Positions 37,490-50,327 of a stretch of DNA of 64,000 nt are shown piece after piece. Below the pieces are notes generated by a model. The model was not told the origin of the DNA. It searched no databases and saw only the letters and a list, made by a program, of their open reading frames with translations. Where the stretch lies: the NCBI RefSeq assembly GCF_040807025.1, contig NC_090954.1, positions 1,560,001-1,624,000 on the forward strand. Direction: 5' to 3'. How positions within the stretch are numbered: position 1 is the first letter of the stretch; every line of letters begins with the position of its first letter. Source of the stretch: Struthio camelus (lineage: Eukaryota; Chordata; Aves; Struthioniformes; Struthionidae). The position numbers and the translations under genes are program-made.

Positions 37490-37510
37490 AATTTCTATCA
37501 GATAGAAATT
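37490..37510. repeat. 21-base inverted repeat
   Basis: The ten-base arms AATTTCTATC and GATAGAAATT flank a single A. The match is perfect. It lies 30 bases upstream of an ATT microsatellite. Confidence 0.85.
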
Positions 37511-37540
37511 ACCACCTACATCCCAAAGGACGGATTTTTT

Positions 37541-37560
37541 TTATTATTATTATTATTATT
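37541..37560 (+). repeat. (TTA)n microsatellite
   Basis: About six and a half TTA units follow a T-run that starts at 37535. Confidence 0.9.
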
Positions 37561-38314
37561 CTATACAACGGTGAAATTAATTATGCCATTTGGGGGTGGG
37601 AATTTATGAAAAAGACTCAGAGCGGTTCTTAGGGAATTATCTTACTAATGTTACTTCAAACATCTAAATAAACACAAGGGATTCATTTTAGAGGGAAATA
37701 TAGTCATCAAATGCTTTGATTCTGCGTATCAACTCTTTCCCGCTTCAAAGTCTCTTCTTCATTATTTAGCACCAGCTTTTGTCTTTATCATTTTCTTAAA
37801 TGCCCTCTTCTGCTCAGCACTTTTGAGACGTTTTCCTAAGTGGGTTGTTTTTTCCACTGGCCCTTGTTGAGCTGCATCATTGTTCTGCATCTTAACTGCA
37901 CTCTAATCTTCTTCCTAATTACATGTAATGAGTATTTTGGAGTTGACAGAAGTACATCAAGACCTAATAATAAAGAAAATGACTAAATCTAGTCTTCCCA
38001 TTATATTCTATTAGCTTGGCTGGTTGGCATCTAGTAGATATAAAAATAGACATTATTAAAATCCTCCCATCTTCCCAAGGTGTTTCATCCCCTACTCCAC
38101 ATTGTGTTTCAGCATTCATATCAACAATAGACTTTTCTGCCACAGTCAAAGATTTACAGAGTAAGAACGGAACATTTAGGACAATGTGCAGCATTTAGTC
38201 TGCACTGGAGCTGAGTCTAAATGACAGCTAGGACCAGAATTCATCCCTCAGTTGTGAAGTTCTGTATCAATTAAATACGCCCATAATATATGAAGGTGCT
38301 AAAAGAGGTGATTC

Positions 38315-38339
38315 TCAGCACACAGGAGAAGTGTGCTGA
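38315..38339. repeat. Hairpin with 9-base stem
   Basis: TCAGCACAC and GTGTGCTGA pair perfectly around a seven-base loop. The stem is too short for a microRNA precursor, and no T-run suggests a terminator. Confidence 0.7.
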
Positions 38340-40712
38340 AGTATTTAGCATTTCTTAGGATAAGCATCTTTTTTCTCTATTGTTTACTGAAAATAAACAT
38401 ATTTTGTTCATTTTTGTGACTGAAGAGTGCAGTTTTTACTCTTATTTTGTTATTGGATTAGCAAATGTTCTATTACTTATGGCCTCTTTCCAGAAGGGTT
38501 ATTTAAAATGTAAATATAGAAGAGGTCTTATAGTATGACAGCTTTTTCTTCCATCCACTTGGGTCTTTCAGATTTTATCTGGTCATAAAGCTATGGTCAT
38601 TTACATTACAGTGTATGCACTGCAGTATCTACCACTCAGAAATGGAAAAAGTCTGGAGGTTATAAAATTGGAGTTTTGAACTGATGCTGAGCCCAAGCCA
38701 CAGGATTTGCATCCAAGCTCTCCCAAGGTCAGGAGTTTGGATTGATGTTCCTGAGTTTGGAATCTGAATGCAAAAAAGGCTCATAGACAAGTTAATGTAA
38801 CCTATGGAGAAATACTATCCTCACCTTTTTCCCAGTCTTTTGCTTCTCTTCTTCAGTTGCAGCCCTCTAAAATACAGGATAAATGTTGAAAAAGTACGTC
38901 CTAGCAGAAAGAGAACAGTTACAGGAGGTATTTAAATATTTAACCAAGTCCATAAGTCACTATCTTTATATTTTCAAGAAAGACTCATAGTCTTATATTT
39001 TCATAGCTAGGAGAAACACAACATAATGTGATGTTACTTTCACTCGTCCCATCTTAGACCATTCTCAGTAAATGCTTGGAATAGATTAACTAAACTCAGA
39101 ATTAACCATTAAACACAAGTCAGGATGTAACTTTATCATACAACAGCAATTTATTGAAAAGCATTAAGATCTTGAATGGTCTGACCCAGACCTGTTCAGC
39201 TGCCTTCACTGTTCCCAGAAAGACTTCTCAGATTAGCAGCTCAGCCCACATTTAATTTCCAGCTCATTGTTTTCTCTTCCCCATCGCTCCACGAAGAGCC
39301 ATATACTTTGCTTCCTATCACTCAAGAGTACCATCTCATAATAGAAAGACTCATCCCAGCAACCTTCAGATGGTCTGGAAAGTCATTTCCCGTATAAAAT
39401 GTTGAAAGAACATGTCAGATTAAAGGTGCTCCCTTGTGAAGTGCCATTTTGAAGCAGAAGTGTGATCAGACTAAGAGATTGCATATTAGCTGCTTGAGTG
39501 GTGGAAATGAAACTTGTTAACAATTCTGCTGCTCCTCACAGAAAAACGGCCCCAGTGAGATTTAACCCAGCTGATCTTTCCTAAAGACAATTATAGGATG
39601 TAAATATTTATAAATCTCTCATTTGTTTTATGCCCGTTGATAAGTTGCACGCAATCTCTGTGTTTCCAGCAAAGCTGGAACAAATGCTGCCCATTATCTC
39701 CCTTTTCCTGGCTGCTGTTGAATGGAGGATCCAGCAAAGGCACAGAAAAGCTCTTTGTCCTGAATGTGAATTCACTCAGATACACCTTCTGGTACATCTG
39801 AGTTGGCTGCAAGGCTGTCCTTACACATTTTCACAACAGGTTGTCCGGGAGAAGTAATGTTTTGCCACAGTACGTGTACCTATCTTACTCAGACTGTATT
39901 GCTCCTCTTTTATAAACTTCACTAGAAGATCCATGGTGAAATTTGAACCCAAAGTCCCTCCAAGAGTTTCAGGTGTTGAAATGCAGTGACAACAAAATCA
40001 TTTACCAATTTTCAGTATCATTAATACTATCCTTCTCCCCTCCCGCTTCCCTCCCCCATAGAAATACACACCTCCTCCAGCCCTTTCTCGCTACGGTTTT
40101 ATTACCTCCAGGCCTAGGCTGTGTTAGCCTTCCTGGATGAGCGGCTCCTTTTGCTTTTCTTATTTTGCAAGCCAGAATTAATGAAATGCTAACATTTCTG
40201 ATACATTACCACTTGTGCAGTGATTTGAGGACTTATGTGAATATAAATTGTATTTATATAAATAAAAGTTAATAAAAACAAATTATGCAACTAGTACATG
40301 TCATAGCTATACTGTGATTTTAAGACCTGCCTTGGGCTAGTGAGTGATTTATTGCCAAAGTGCCACTGGCACAGAAAAGAAGGGGAATTATAGATAAAGA
40401 CAAGACATTTGATCATAAATGGCTTGCAAATCTTAAATATTAGGAACATTAAGATTTTTCACCCTGATTTGTATGTTATGTATTTCACACAGTTTGTCTT
40501 TGCTCCTGTCCCTTCCTGCATTTGTTAGCTGTCAGCTTCCCACTGAGGAGAGAGGTACTGGCCCACACCGCTGTATATGTCGTACAGCCTTAATGTCACT
40601 TAAAATCTACCTGTGCTAGTGGGAGTATGTTAGCAAAGTGCTGCTAAGCAGAAAAGCACTGTGACTGTACTAAAATGTTATCTCTGCTTCAAAGTGTGAT
40701 GTGGCATATAGC

Positions 40713-40775
40713 ACAGAATCATAAAGTGAGTGGAATTGGTCTCCTTTGTCCAACTCTTTTTAAGAGTCCTAAGGT
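40713..40775 (-). mobile_element. Possible very old CR1 3' end
   Basis: The string CACAGAATCATAAAGTGAG is followed by GGAATTGGTCTCC and TGTCCAACTC at about the spacing seen in the inverted CR1 terminus. Only some 60 bases are comparable and several diagnostic positions are changed, so a chance match cannot be excluded. Confidence 0.4.
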
Positions 40776-41550
40776 CCGAGATCTACAGCTGAAAATCTAG
40801 GCTACAAGTTCAAAGATGGGAGATCAGTGACCGTAAATAAAGACAGTAAGCACTGAAAAAACCAGCCTACCTGAAGGATCACATAGATGGATGGGCTGAG
40901 AGACTTGCAGCAGCCTTGCAGCACATGCACAGCTTGCAATGAGGCATGTGGGGTTGAAAACCAGGTTTAGTACTTGGGTACTGAACCATACCCACACTCA
41001 AAGTGTTTATAACTAGGTTGCTTCTGTGGAAACAAAAGCCCCTAGCTGAAAGACATTAAAATTGTCTCATGGCCTTTTACAATGACTGTTTTCACTCCTC
41101 TCTTTCCTTCCCCAAAATAGAGTATCGCCAGCTCCAGCTATGTCTCTGCAAGAGCAGCCAGACTCTTCACGAGGCAAAGGGCTGGGACCTGTCTGTGTAG
41201 CTGAGGATTAGCACAGGCTTAGAACTGGACGCTTTAGGCAGGGTGTGATTTATATACCCTGTCTGAAATAATAGAAAATAAAGGAAAGCACCTACTGAAA
41301 TTGCCACTGTCACTTCTACTTCCTGTTTATAACATTGATTCATTTATACTGATGTCAATGGTGGCATCACAAGCATAGCATTGACGTTGGCTTCAGGTAA
41401 GGGAAAAAAAAAAAGTGCTCAAATCCCATTTTGATGCCAATATCTTCCTTAGCAATAAGAGAAAGAAGAAAAACAATTTCAGAAAAGCTCCAGTATACAA
41501 GCCACAGTTGTTCCTGAAGCAGAACAATTATTGTTGCTATAAAGGAATCT

Positions 41551-41862
41551 GTGATATATCATCTGCTCCTTAACAGCTCCTTGGAGAGAAGGAGGATTAT
41601 CAAGGGAGTCAAGGGGAGCAAATATCTAACGCCAATCTTTAATAAAGGAGCTGGAAAGAAATCAGGAAATTATACACTTGTAGGGCTGATCTCAATGATA
41701 GGTAAGAGACTACAGAAATTAATAAAGGATGAGGTCACCCAACAGCTGGAGGAGTTTGAGTTGATTTTAAAAAATAGTCCAGATGGCTTTTCTAATTTAT
41801 TTTTTAAAGGAATAAAATCTTACCTGACAAATCTGTAAGAATGTTCTTAGCAGCTGCAAAAC
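41551..41862 (+). mobile_element. Ancient CR1/L3-like LINE reverse transcriptase remnant
   Basis: The plus strand keeps an uninterrupted frame of about 95 codons that ends at 41838. In order it contains a TPIFNKG block (about residues 27-33), a GNYTLVGLISMIGK block (39-52) and SPDGFSNLFFKGIKSYLTNL near the end. These correspond to the PIFKKG, GNYRPVSLTS and QHGF-KGKSCLTNL signatures in the N-terminal part of non-LTR retrotransposon reverse transcriptases, in the right order and spacing. The catalytic FADD box would lie further downstream and is not seen. Key residues are already substituted (for example QHGF became PDGF), so this is a dead fragment. It is much more diverged than the CR1 tails elsewhere in the window, and the exact family is uncertain. 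Confidence 0.8.
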
Positions 41863-42082
41863 AAAACAAGGTGAGATGAGCAGTGATATTATCTATATCA
41901 AAACAGTAATTAATATTCTTAAAGTCAGTGAATGGAAGGCAGAAAGATGTAATCACAGAAAGGGTGACAGACCCTTATCGCAATGTGAATTTGAGCATTG
42001 TCATGAAAATTGAAGCAACCCAGAGAATTTTCTCAGCCCTGTTGATGGCAATAATAATAAGAAAAGAAATTTATATTTTACT

Positions 42083-44880
42083 TTAGGGGGAAAAAAATAT
42101 ATCCTCATTCCTCTTCCCACCCTTACCCCGCTCCCCTGCAGCAGTGATCAGGCTGAGCGGGTGAGCTAAGTGCTGGACGGCTGATGTGACAGTGAAAGGG
42201 CAGATTAAGGAAACTGATGTATCTACGTACAGTACCTGGGGGATCGTGCTCTTCCATCTGCGCATAGATGACGTAGGGCGCGCTCTCGTACGCTTGGAGG
42301 CTCGTTCCTCTGGGAGCACTTTTGAAGTTCAAGCAAGGCCAGGGAAAACGGGAATAATTACATATACATTTGTGAAGAATTTCTGGCTTGTTTTCAGTGA
42401 GTGCTACAGCAAAATTGCCTATTGTACTCTGAATATTTTACAGACTGTCCTGCATAGCTGAACCCTTACTGAACATGAGCTTGTGTTTGAGGTTGGAGCC
42501 AACTGGTATATACTAGCTTGCAGAAGGGTTAGATTTGGGACTGAGCAGTCGTCCCAAATTGCAGACAATATGGTTTGGTGCCAGGAGGTACAAACTGTAT
42601 TGAAAAATACACTTTGAGCTGAGCTCTGGTCTATCCTGTGGTTAGTTTTCAGTAGTAACTAGCCCCAATAACTCAACTCTTGAGTTAGCACCTGGGGTCA
42701 ATCAGGAGATGGTACAAGGTGGGATTGACATTTGGGATCACTGATTGATTTATACATAGGTTCAGGACTGATGGGGTGCTAACCACTGATCTGTAGGCTG
42801 GCAGGCGATGCTGGAAGGGGCACAAGGGCTTAGGCCTGGGAGAGCACGCAGGTCTGGGCTGGCTCGCGCTCCCCGCTGGGGTTTGCCGTTGGCCCTGGAG
42901 CAACTGGGCTGGGGAGTATCGTGGCTGGCCGGGGGCTCCTCGCTGGGCTGGTGCTTGCAAGACCCCAGGATAAGTTAGGGCTGACATTCTCCGCTGATTC
43001 CTGTCCACAATTAAGATAGAAGCTGGCAGGTGGCATAGGCCTAAATTCAGCGTTGTCCGTGAGGGGCAGACAACTGAATACTCTTAAAACTAAATACTCT
43101 AAAGCAGACACCTTTAAAATCACTGGTTATTTCCCAAAATTTAAGTGATAGAGACTGTGAAAATAGATGGTGATTTGGCAAAAGGGTGTCTTTCTCTAGA
43201 GTATTGCATGAGACGTTCAATAAGGAAAAAGTTAGAAATCTCAGTATTTGCAGAAACTAGATTTGCACTGACTTGAATGCCACATGGGGAGTGGTGCTTC
43301 GTACTGGAAGGGTGAATGAAAATACTGATAGTGCATCCAGCCTGAAAACAGTTTATCAACAATGCGTATCTCTGTTTTGTAACTAGATACTTTGCCACAT
43401 GTAGTATCACCATGTCCTACTCTGGAGATTTTTCCCTGAATTTCAGTAGCATTTTTCTTAGCTCTCTTTCCAAGACTCGTGTGGATACATACGTTTACTC
43501 TGGTTTTAACACAATGTGTCGTTTTAACATATTACTTCAGCCCTTAAATTGCAGTAAAATACTTGTGACTGGGAAATGCATCAGAAAAGAAATTGCAGAA
43601 AGTTTTCGCAGCCGGGTGGTCTATCCATAAGACACCGTTTAATCCTGCAGACTTAGCCTTCCTGCAGCTTGCACATTTTCCGTGGAGAACTTTTGGTGAA
43701 CTTTTAGCACTGAGCTAATACTAAATTTGTGAGAGCAAGCTCTCTCAATGGGAATGAGATTTTATGGGGCATGGGTCCTCTTACAGTGGAGTTTCTGGAC
43801 CTGTCTTAGCCACTAGACCACCTGACTGTTTAGAAAAAAAATGGGGGTCATCTTGCATCCCCTTATTGCTTGGCAGCTGAAAGCAGGAAGATATGTAAGT
43901 TAATCATATGTTCAATGTTTAGTGAACAAAATGTTATTGTTTTAACAAACCATAACACTACTGTTTTAATTGCAAACATTTTAATTACTCAGTGAGAACT
44001 GTTGGAAGCTAGCACCTGACATTACATGCATGCAGGCTCTGCCAACTTACATGTATGTGCTTAAAAAAAAGTCTGCCAGTTTTCAAACTGATTTCTAATG
44101 TCTTACAAATTTTTGTGTAATACTGAACTGGAGGGAAAGGACTCTATTTTTCCCTTTTTGTTTAGCTGTTTAGTCTTTACTCTTTGCTGTTTTGACAGCT
44201 GGATAATTAGGCATTGCTTCCATGCACTGACTGATTTTAGGGGTCCCTCTATGCCATCTAGGTAGCAAATGTTCAAACTGGTGAGCTGGAAACTCTTTCT
44301 GTGGGGATCTTTTGACATTAGCTGCAATGCGCTCTGTCTGCACACCTTGCTCGTGAACTTCGTGATCAAGCGAGCCGGGAGAAGCAGCAGCCTGGGAACG
44401 CGACCAAGCCTCAAACACATTCAGTTTTTCATGTAAACATTCATGACAAAAATAATAAAGTGTTTTTTCAGATCTACTTTTTTCTAACCTGTGCGTATGA
44501 CGTAACTGAATTGGAAGCTAGACACGTCCTTTGATTCGTTCAGTGACTACTCGTTTGTTGGAATTCTCTGAGTTTCAAACACATTCACCTAAATGCTGGA
44601 GCTGGCTCGTTCCCCGAGATGTCCTTTGCCTCTCACTAAGAGCCAGTGAAAGAAATGTCTTACAAAGCCCCCTCCGCACAACGCCTTCTTTATTCCCGAA
44701 TCGTCGATGATGAATACTGGCTCAAACAGCGCTATGCTCCCTGCCTCCGGCTGTTGCTCGTGGTAGCTGTAACACCCAGTGTCACATAAGTGCAATTGGA
44801 ATTTCGTGTTGATAAAGGTTGTTGAAAGTAGATAAGGATGAGAGGAAGGGGAAGTACTTGTAAATAGACTCTGGATATTT
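42083..44880 (-). other. Cluster of CpG-enriched open segments, possible exons
   Basis: Several minus-strand stretches stay open, read like mixed-composition protein, and have more CpG than their surroundings. Segment 44870-44589 includes the run ALFEPVFIIDDSGIKKALC and has a donor-like TTT/GTAAGA at about 44665. Segment 44505-44168 contains TLYYFCHECLHEKLNVFEAW and ends in TAA; an acceptor-like TTCCAATTCAG precedes it in a phase compatible with that donor. Segments 43120-42830 and 42318-42236 are further candidates; the latter encodes APYVIYAQMEEHDPP and is bounded by AG and GT. I recognise no known protein. Open frames of this length are expected by chance in 64 kb, the order of the segments is not fully consistent (a stop lies upstream of two of them), and the splice sites were judged by eye. 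This is a hypothesis, not a gene call. Confidence 0.2.
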
Positions 44881-47800
44881 TATCTCCATATCCTTTTGCA
44901 CTTCCTGATTTGGTCTCAGCCCAATCGGTTGACTGCTGAAATCAAGTTAGGAAAAAGCATTGCATTGCCCTGTCTGCAGCTATGTGATTTTGTGTGCAAA
45001 TTTGTGTGTATATATTTACACATGCCTATGCAAGTTAGAACCTTTAAATTTTTCAGATGCTTTTTTAACATTACTTTTTGTGACAAAAACTGTATTTTGA
45101 GTCTCTTTCTTTTCACTCATTCCTCTTCATCCTAGTTAAGTTATATATAGAAAAAAAAAAAAAAGAAAACCCAACATTTGATCAGTCAGCTAAAGATTTC
45201 CCATCAGTATTACTTTTGAAGCTTATGCAAAGAAAGTTATAAAATTTTTAACATTTTTATTTCTATTAAAAAACTGAAATATAGATGTATGTTGAAGCCC
45301 ACACTCTGTAATCTTTCCTGTCTTGTCCCTCTTCAGCTTTTCATGTTGTCTCCCTATTTTGCCATTTCATTTTTTATTCTCTCTCCTTTTCATTAAATAA
45401 TGATTAGTGCCCCTCTTTTTTTAAATCAATGCTAATTTGCTAAATCATGGTGCAGATATTTCTAAAGTTATGATATTCAAAAAAACAATGTGCATGGACA
45501 TAAACAGCTGACAAATAAATCTGTTTGTTAACATTTAAAGGTGTCTTCCGCAGAAGAATTTTCTTAAGAGTCATTTACTAGTTTTATTGCTAATGGATTT
45601 ACCAAGTCATCCTTTCTTCCTTGGTGAGATAAAGAGTGAAAGAAGAAATACGAAAAAGTCATTCATCCTTCAGTGACATCATCCATTTTTACTAGACCAG
45701 TAGCAGTACACATTGGCTCAAAAAAGAGCTCTGCTTCTACTTCCAGTCAAAATGAACTTTAGCTCTGAAAAGTAGTATCTTTCAGATGTGATTTGGAATA
45801 GTTTCTCAAGAAACCTTGTTAAAAATAAATAGGAAAGCAAGGAAGAGGTTTAGCCCGGAGAAGTAGCTTATACCACTTCCTGCGGCTGTAAATGCATTTT
45901 CCTCCACCATTCTCCAGAATATTGAATAAGTCAGGAATTATTACAGTAATGTCTCTGTCATTCTGAATAATACATGAACAAAATTAGTTACTCTTCATTC
46001 AGATTGAAGCAATTATTTCATGTCTCCTTGCATGAGGCCATGTGTAACCTATTTCTGATCACTGTAGACAGGGCCTTAAAGGATGGTGAAATAACAGCTG
46101 GAACTAATTGAAATTATGGTTGACTTGATTCATTAAGTTTATTTATTTATTTGTGTGTGCAGAGAGAAGAGTTAAGTTTAATTTAGTAGGTAAAATATTT
46201 AAAGGAAAAAGAGCCATGCGAACTCCATTGTGTACAATGCATTGTAATCTCTGCTGTTTTAATTAACCTTTAAACATGAAGACCATTCACCTTTCTACCT
46301 GGCAGTTCATAACCTCGTTCAGATAAGTAACTATTTTTATATAATACCTATCTGCCCTCTCAACACCTTTGAGCACAGAACTGCATAGCCCCAGTAGTGT
46401 GAGGCGCTAAGGCAGAGCTCCAGCAAAAGCTGTCCGCGTACCTGTGTAAGATCAGAGGAGAGGTGACCCACTTTTTCTGAGTCTCACGTGCTTTCTTCAC
46501 AACACTGTGTAATCCTGCAGGCGCAGCTTGGCGAGGTCTGTGTCTTCTACCCCTTGCCCAGCAGGAAGCGTGCTGTTAGCATAGAAAAGCTGTTTCTTAG
46601 AAATTGAAACTGTTGCACTGTTTATTCATATGCATCTAATTATTTATAGGCACAAAGGGTCAACTCTGAAAATACTCAGGTACCTCAGGATGAAGATTAA
46701 AGTGGGTTCTGGGTGCATTGGTGCCTTTTACCACCAGGCAGGCTGCATAAAATGGCTTTGGCAGGAGCTGATCAGAGGCTGGAAACCCAGACGCCAGGGA
46801 GATCGCAGGTGGGCGGGCAGGAAACTAGGAACGTTTCTGATAAGCTTATTGAAAGTCTGTCAAAACCAAAATGTTTCTGCAGACTGTCTTGGTTCTGATC
46901 AAGTGACATTTTCTGACAAAAACCTCTTTTTTATCCTTTGAAACCCCCAGCCCATGGAACTTGGGATTCCTTACTTCTGCCCTGAGTGCCGTCCACGGCT
47001 AAATGAGTTTTGACTTAGAGCCCATCACTGTGGTGTCTAAGTGCTGATATTTATGTCTGGGAATGAATCTCCATATTTCCAAAGTAGGAAAATGATAGTT
47101 GGCTACACTAGGGGGGTATTCTGAGGATTATTGTTTACAGAATGTTTCAGAAATGCTGTAGCCCTCTCATTTATAAATAAGTAACGTAATTACTAATGGT
47201 TAAGTTATGTTCTGAACTGAGCACAATCTCATTTTGGGTCTTTCTGCTCTACTTTCTTTTTTTTTATTTAAGTTGTGGCAGGATGCTCTTGAAAATGTAT
47301 AACTCAGTGTGCTGGAGAGAATCCTGAAAGTTGCAGTAAATAAATGAAGAACAGGGAGCATGAAATATATGTGCTTTTTAATATTTATCCATATATTAAA
47401 AAGCCAATACAGTGGCTGAGATGAATGCTAAAAACTTTAATTAAAAACAAAACAACAATGCTGTCTTTCAGTTGCCTTAGCAGCAGAGAAAATATAGGTA
47501 AACACCCTTCCTTCTGAAAAATGATCTTGTTCCTAGCAAATCTTACGATCTCCCTTTCCCAATGTAAATGCATCCTTCTGTTGAAGTGAACCACAAAATG
47601 ACACTGGTTCAAAGTCCAGTGAAGTCAATATGAGTCTTTTTGCTGATCTTGCTGGAATCTAGATCAGGCTCTTTATAGTAGGTGGAAAATTATCTCATTT
47701 CATTAATTAGTTGGAAGAAAATTAATCATCTCCCTCTGATGCATGAAATTTTTAATACTAATTCCTCCTTTCCTGGCAGGTGCGTGCCAGTGTTTTGGAG

Positions 47801-48096
47801 AGCCATGGCTGCATGCTCCCGTGCATGCACACACGCACGGGGGACTGACTAACAGCTCAGACTGCCTTTCAGTCTACTGCTGGGCTTTTTTGGAGCGGCA
47901 GAGGCATGAGAATTGTCATCTGCTTACAAAGCAAAGAGTTGTAAACCTCGCTGCATTGCAAGTAGCCAATAGAATCCCAGTACAGTTAATCCTTTTTATA
48001 AAAAACACATTTCATCAAATTTTAACTCTATTAATATTAATAACATATTTCAACATGAAGAATACCACCAAGCACCATCCGTCCCTTTGATCTGCA
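44881..48096. other. Non-coding, AT-rich
   Basis: AT-rich unique sequence with an A-run near 45151 and the TTTA/GT repeat at 46138. No repeat family or gene is recognised. If the minus-strand segments at 42-45 kb are exons, this would be their upstream intron. Confidence 0.5.
46138..46159 (+). repeat. (TTTA)n/(GT)n short repeat
   Basis: Almost four TTTA units are followed by GTGTGTG. It is a minor compound microsatellite. Confidence 0.8.
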
Positions 48097-48246
48097 TTTC
48101 TGGGTGGCCTTTCTCAGCCGCCGCGGCTGCCCCGTGTGTCCGGCCCCGCGCGCGAGGCTTAGGTGAGGGAGCCCCGGCGCAGCTGAACGGCTCTCGTGGC
48201 CAGCGCTCGGCACTGAAGGCGCTCAGCGTGCTGGCGGAGTCGGCAT
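48097..48246. promoter_or_regulatory. Very short CpG-rich patch with donor-like site
   Basis: Around 19 CpGs occur in about 150 bases, including a CCCCGCGCGCGAGG core at 48145-48156. A near-consensus splice donor, TTAG/GTGAGG, sits at 48162/48163 on the plus strand. The patch is shorter than a standard CpG island but stands out sharply from the neighbouring AT-rich DNA. It could be a minor first exon and promoter, or a GC-rich relic. On the minus strand it would lie upstream of the possible exons at 42-45 kb. Confidence 0.5.
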
Positions 48247-49058
48247 TACTGCTTCAGCTTGGTTCTGCGGTGCCCTGCGAATCTCCCAATCTACCCCATT
48301 TTCTGTGCTTTGGTAACCATGGCGAAACAGTCTCAGAGTACTCGCACCGGACTCCGTTTAAATGAAGCTAAAGCAGAAAATGAAGTCCGGGAGTAAAACT
48401 GATGCTCTCCAACAAGCTGAATGGGTGTTTGGTCCTGGCTGGCCTGTTTTGCAGCAGTGCGGTGTGTGTTGAGATCCCCTTTCCCCAGGATTTCTGCTGC
48501 AGATTGCAATCTGAAGGAACATAAAGCCAAGGCAGACAGTCAGGTGCAGTCCCTGCAAACCTTGAAAGTTTACCTGTGCTTTGTGGGTAAAAGCCTCATG
48601 TTTTAGAAAGCAGTGGCGAAATTCCCAGTGGCCTCAGCAGGACGAAGGATTCCCTTTGTTAATGTTAATGCCTGCAGTCAGTTGCACTGTGAAGTGATGA
48701 TGGTCCACCTGGAAACCTCTGTGGCCTACAGTTGCAAACACAGTCTTCCAGACCTGAGCCATGGCCTCCTAACTCTAGCTGACACAAGGGCTGTACAAGA
48801 TGTTTAGCTAGACCCATTTAAAATAACAGTTTAGCTAAAATTTGTACCAATTTTCCCCACTTCCTGGGAGCTGGGCATGGCTAATTTGACCCCGTCTGAA
48901 GTGTGGTACATCATACTCGGGGCTGCTGTCCGCCCATCGGCTCCTTGGTCAGCTTGGCAGTTCATGTCCTCTCCGCAGAGGAGCGCAGCTTTGTCTCGTG
49001 CCCAACGGTGTTCCGCAAGATGCTGGGGACAGTTTTCCTCCCCATATTTCTGCTACCA

Positions 49059-49094
49059 GGACTGCTACCTGGTCATGGACTGCTACCTGGTCAG
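49059..49094 (+). repeat. 18-base tandem duplication
   Basis: GGACTGCTACCTGGTCA occurs twice with an 18-base period (49059-49075 and 49077-49093). Identical units imply a recent local duplication. Confidence 0.9.
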
Positions 49095-50313
49095 ACACTG
49101 GCAGTGATTTCTTTGCAGTTGGAGGGCTTTCCATGCCCCTTTTCATCTTTGGCTGATGGTGCTGGCTCTGATTGTGATATTGCAGTAGAAAACCAGCTGG
49201 TGCCGCAGTTGATCCCATGCTGCCCTGCAGGGAGGGGGCTTGGGGGAAGCCTGCAGGCACAGAGCGTGGCAGGGTCAGAGCATGACCACCCATGGGTGCC
49301 ACAGCCAGGAGGCAATGTACACCATTGTCATCTTCACTGGTAGATCTCGTTTAGGGCCACATTTTCCAATTTCCATGAGCTGAAATTTGCATTAGGTTTG
49401 GCACGCAGAACGTAACCTCATGTCTGAATATTCAAGATGCTTTATTGCCCTCCAAGTGCTCAGCCGTTCAGAAGAAATAAGCTCCTGGGCCTTTAAGCTG
49501 AGCCTCAAAATTAGAAACCATTACTGAAGATTTTTATGAAAATCAACTCGACCTTGACTGTTCATAAATATGGCGTGACACTTCACTCTTTACAGAGTGT
49601 ACATGTTTTTAAATAGTCCAACTTTATATAAAGGCTCACTGTTATAAAAAGTAATTTACATTGGTTCCTTTCCCAAATACATTAATTATAACCTCAATAA
49701 GAGCATACAGTATTTGCATTTCCACTTACAACGATGTGTTTCTAAGAAAGAGCGCTAGGATAGCTGGAGCACTTTATTCAATTCATAGACCTTGGCATTT
49801 CTCAGCTCCAGTGAGCCTTCCTTCATGGAAAAATCAAAGTTCTCAAATCAGTTTTCCTTTCCAAGCTGAGACAATACAAATAAAATAGTTAATATAATTC
49901 TAACTTCACTCCGCATGTTGGCAACTGGAATAGTTAGACTGTTAGATTGTATCAAATATTAGCAGGTAAAATATCTATTTGCTCATTTTACCTCCAGGTC
50001 ATGAAGAAATGAGCACTTCACTTCTTACTTTATTTGCTAACACTTTTAATTCGTTATAGATACACATTTTCTAAAATAAGTGTCTGGATTTCATGTTTGT
50101 GTTATTATTTAGGCTGGGAAAATGTAAAGACCACAGGTACCATTTAGCTTCTCTGTTTTCAGATGGGTATTCAGAAAGGGCATGCTCAGGAGTATCCACG
50201 TCATTGCATTTTCCTGCCTCCCTTGTAATGAGTTTTAATGGTGGGTGACGCTTCTGCCTTCTATGTGTAACAGAAACTGAGACAGCTAAACCGAAAACAC
50301 CTTATAGCTCAGT

Positions 50314-50327
50314 TTCATGATCATGAA
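50314..50327. repeat. 14-base perfect palindrome
   Basis: TTCATGATCATGAA is fully self-complementary. It is probably incidental. Confidence 0.75.

Larger units (their letters stand above)
33653..41550. other. Non-coding, partly GC-richer, microsatellites
   Basis: The stretch 34430-35330 is GC-richer but CpG-poor. It carries overlapping frames of about 120 codons in several phases, which is typical of composition rather than coding. 35640-35940 has a mild CpG rise. The (AAT)10 and (TTA)n repeats and the inverted repeats at 37490 and 38315 lie here. CCCATTTTACAGATG at 34892 could be a reverse MIR scrap. Confidence 0.55.
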
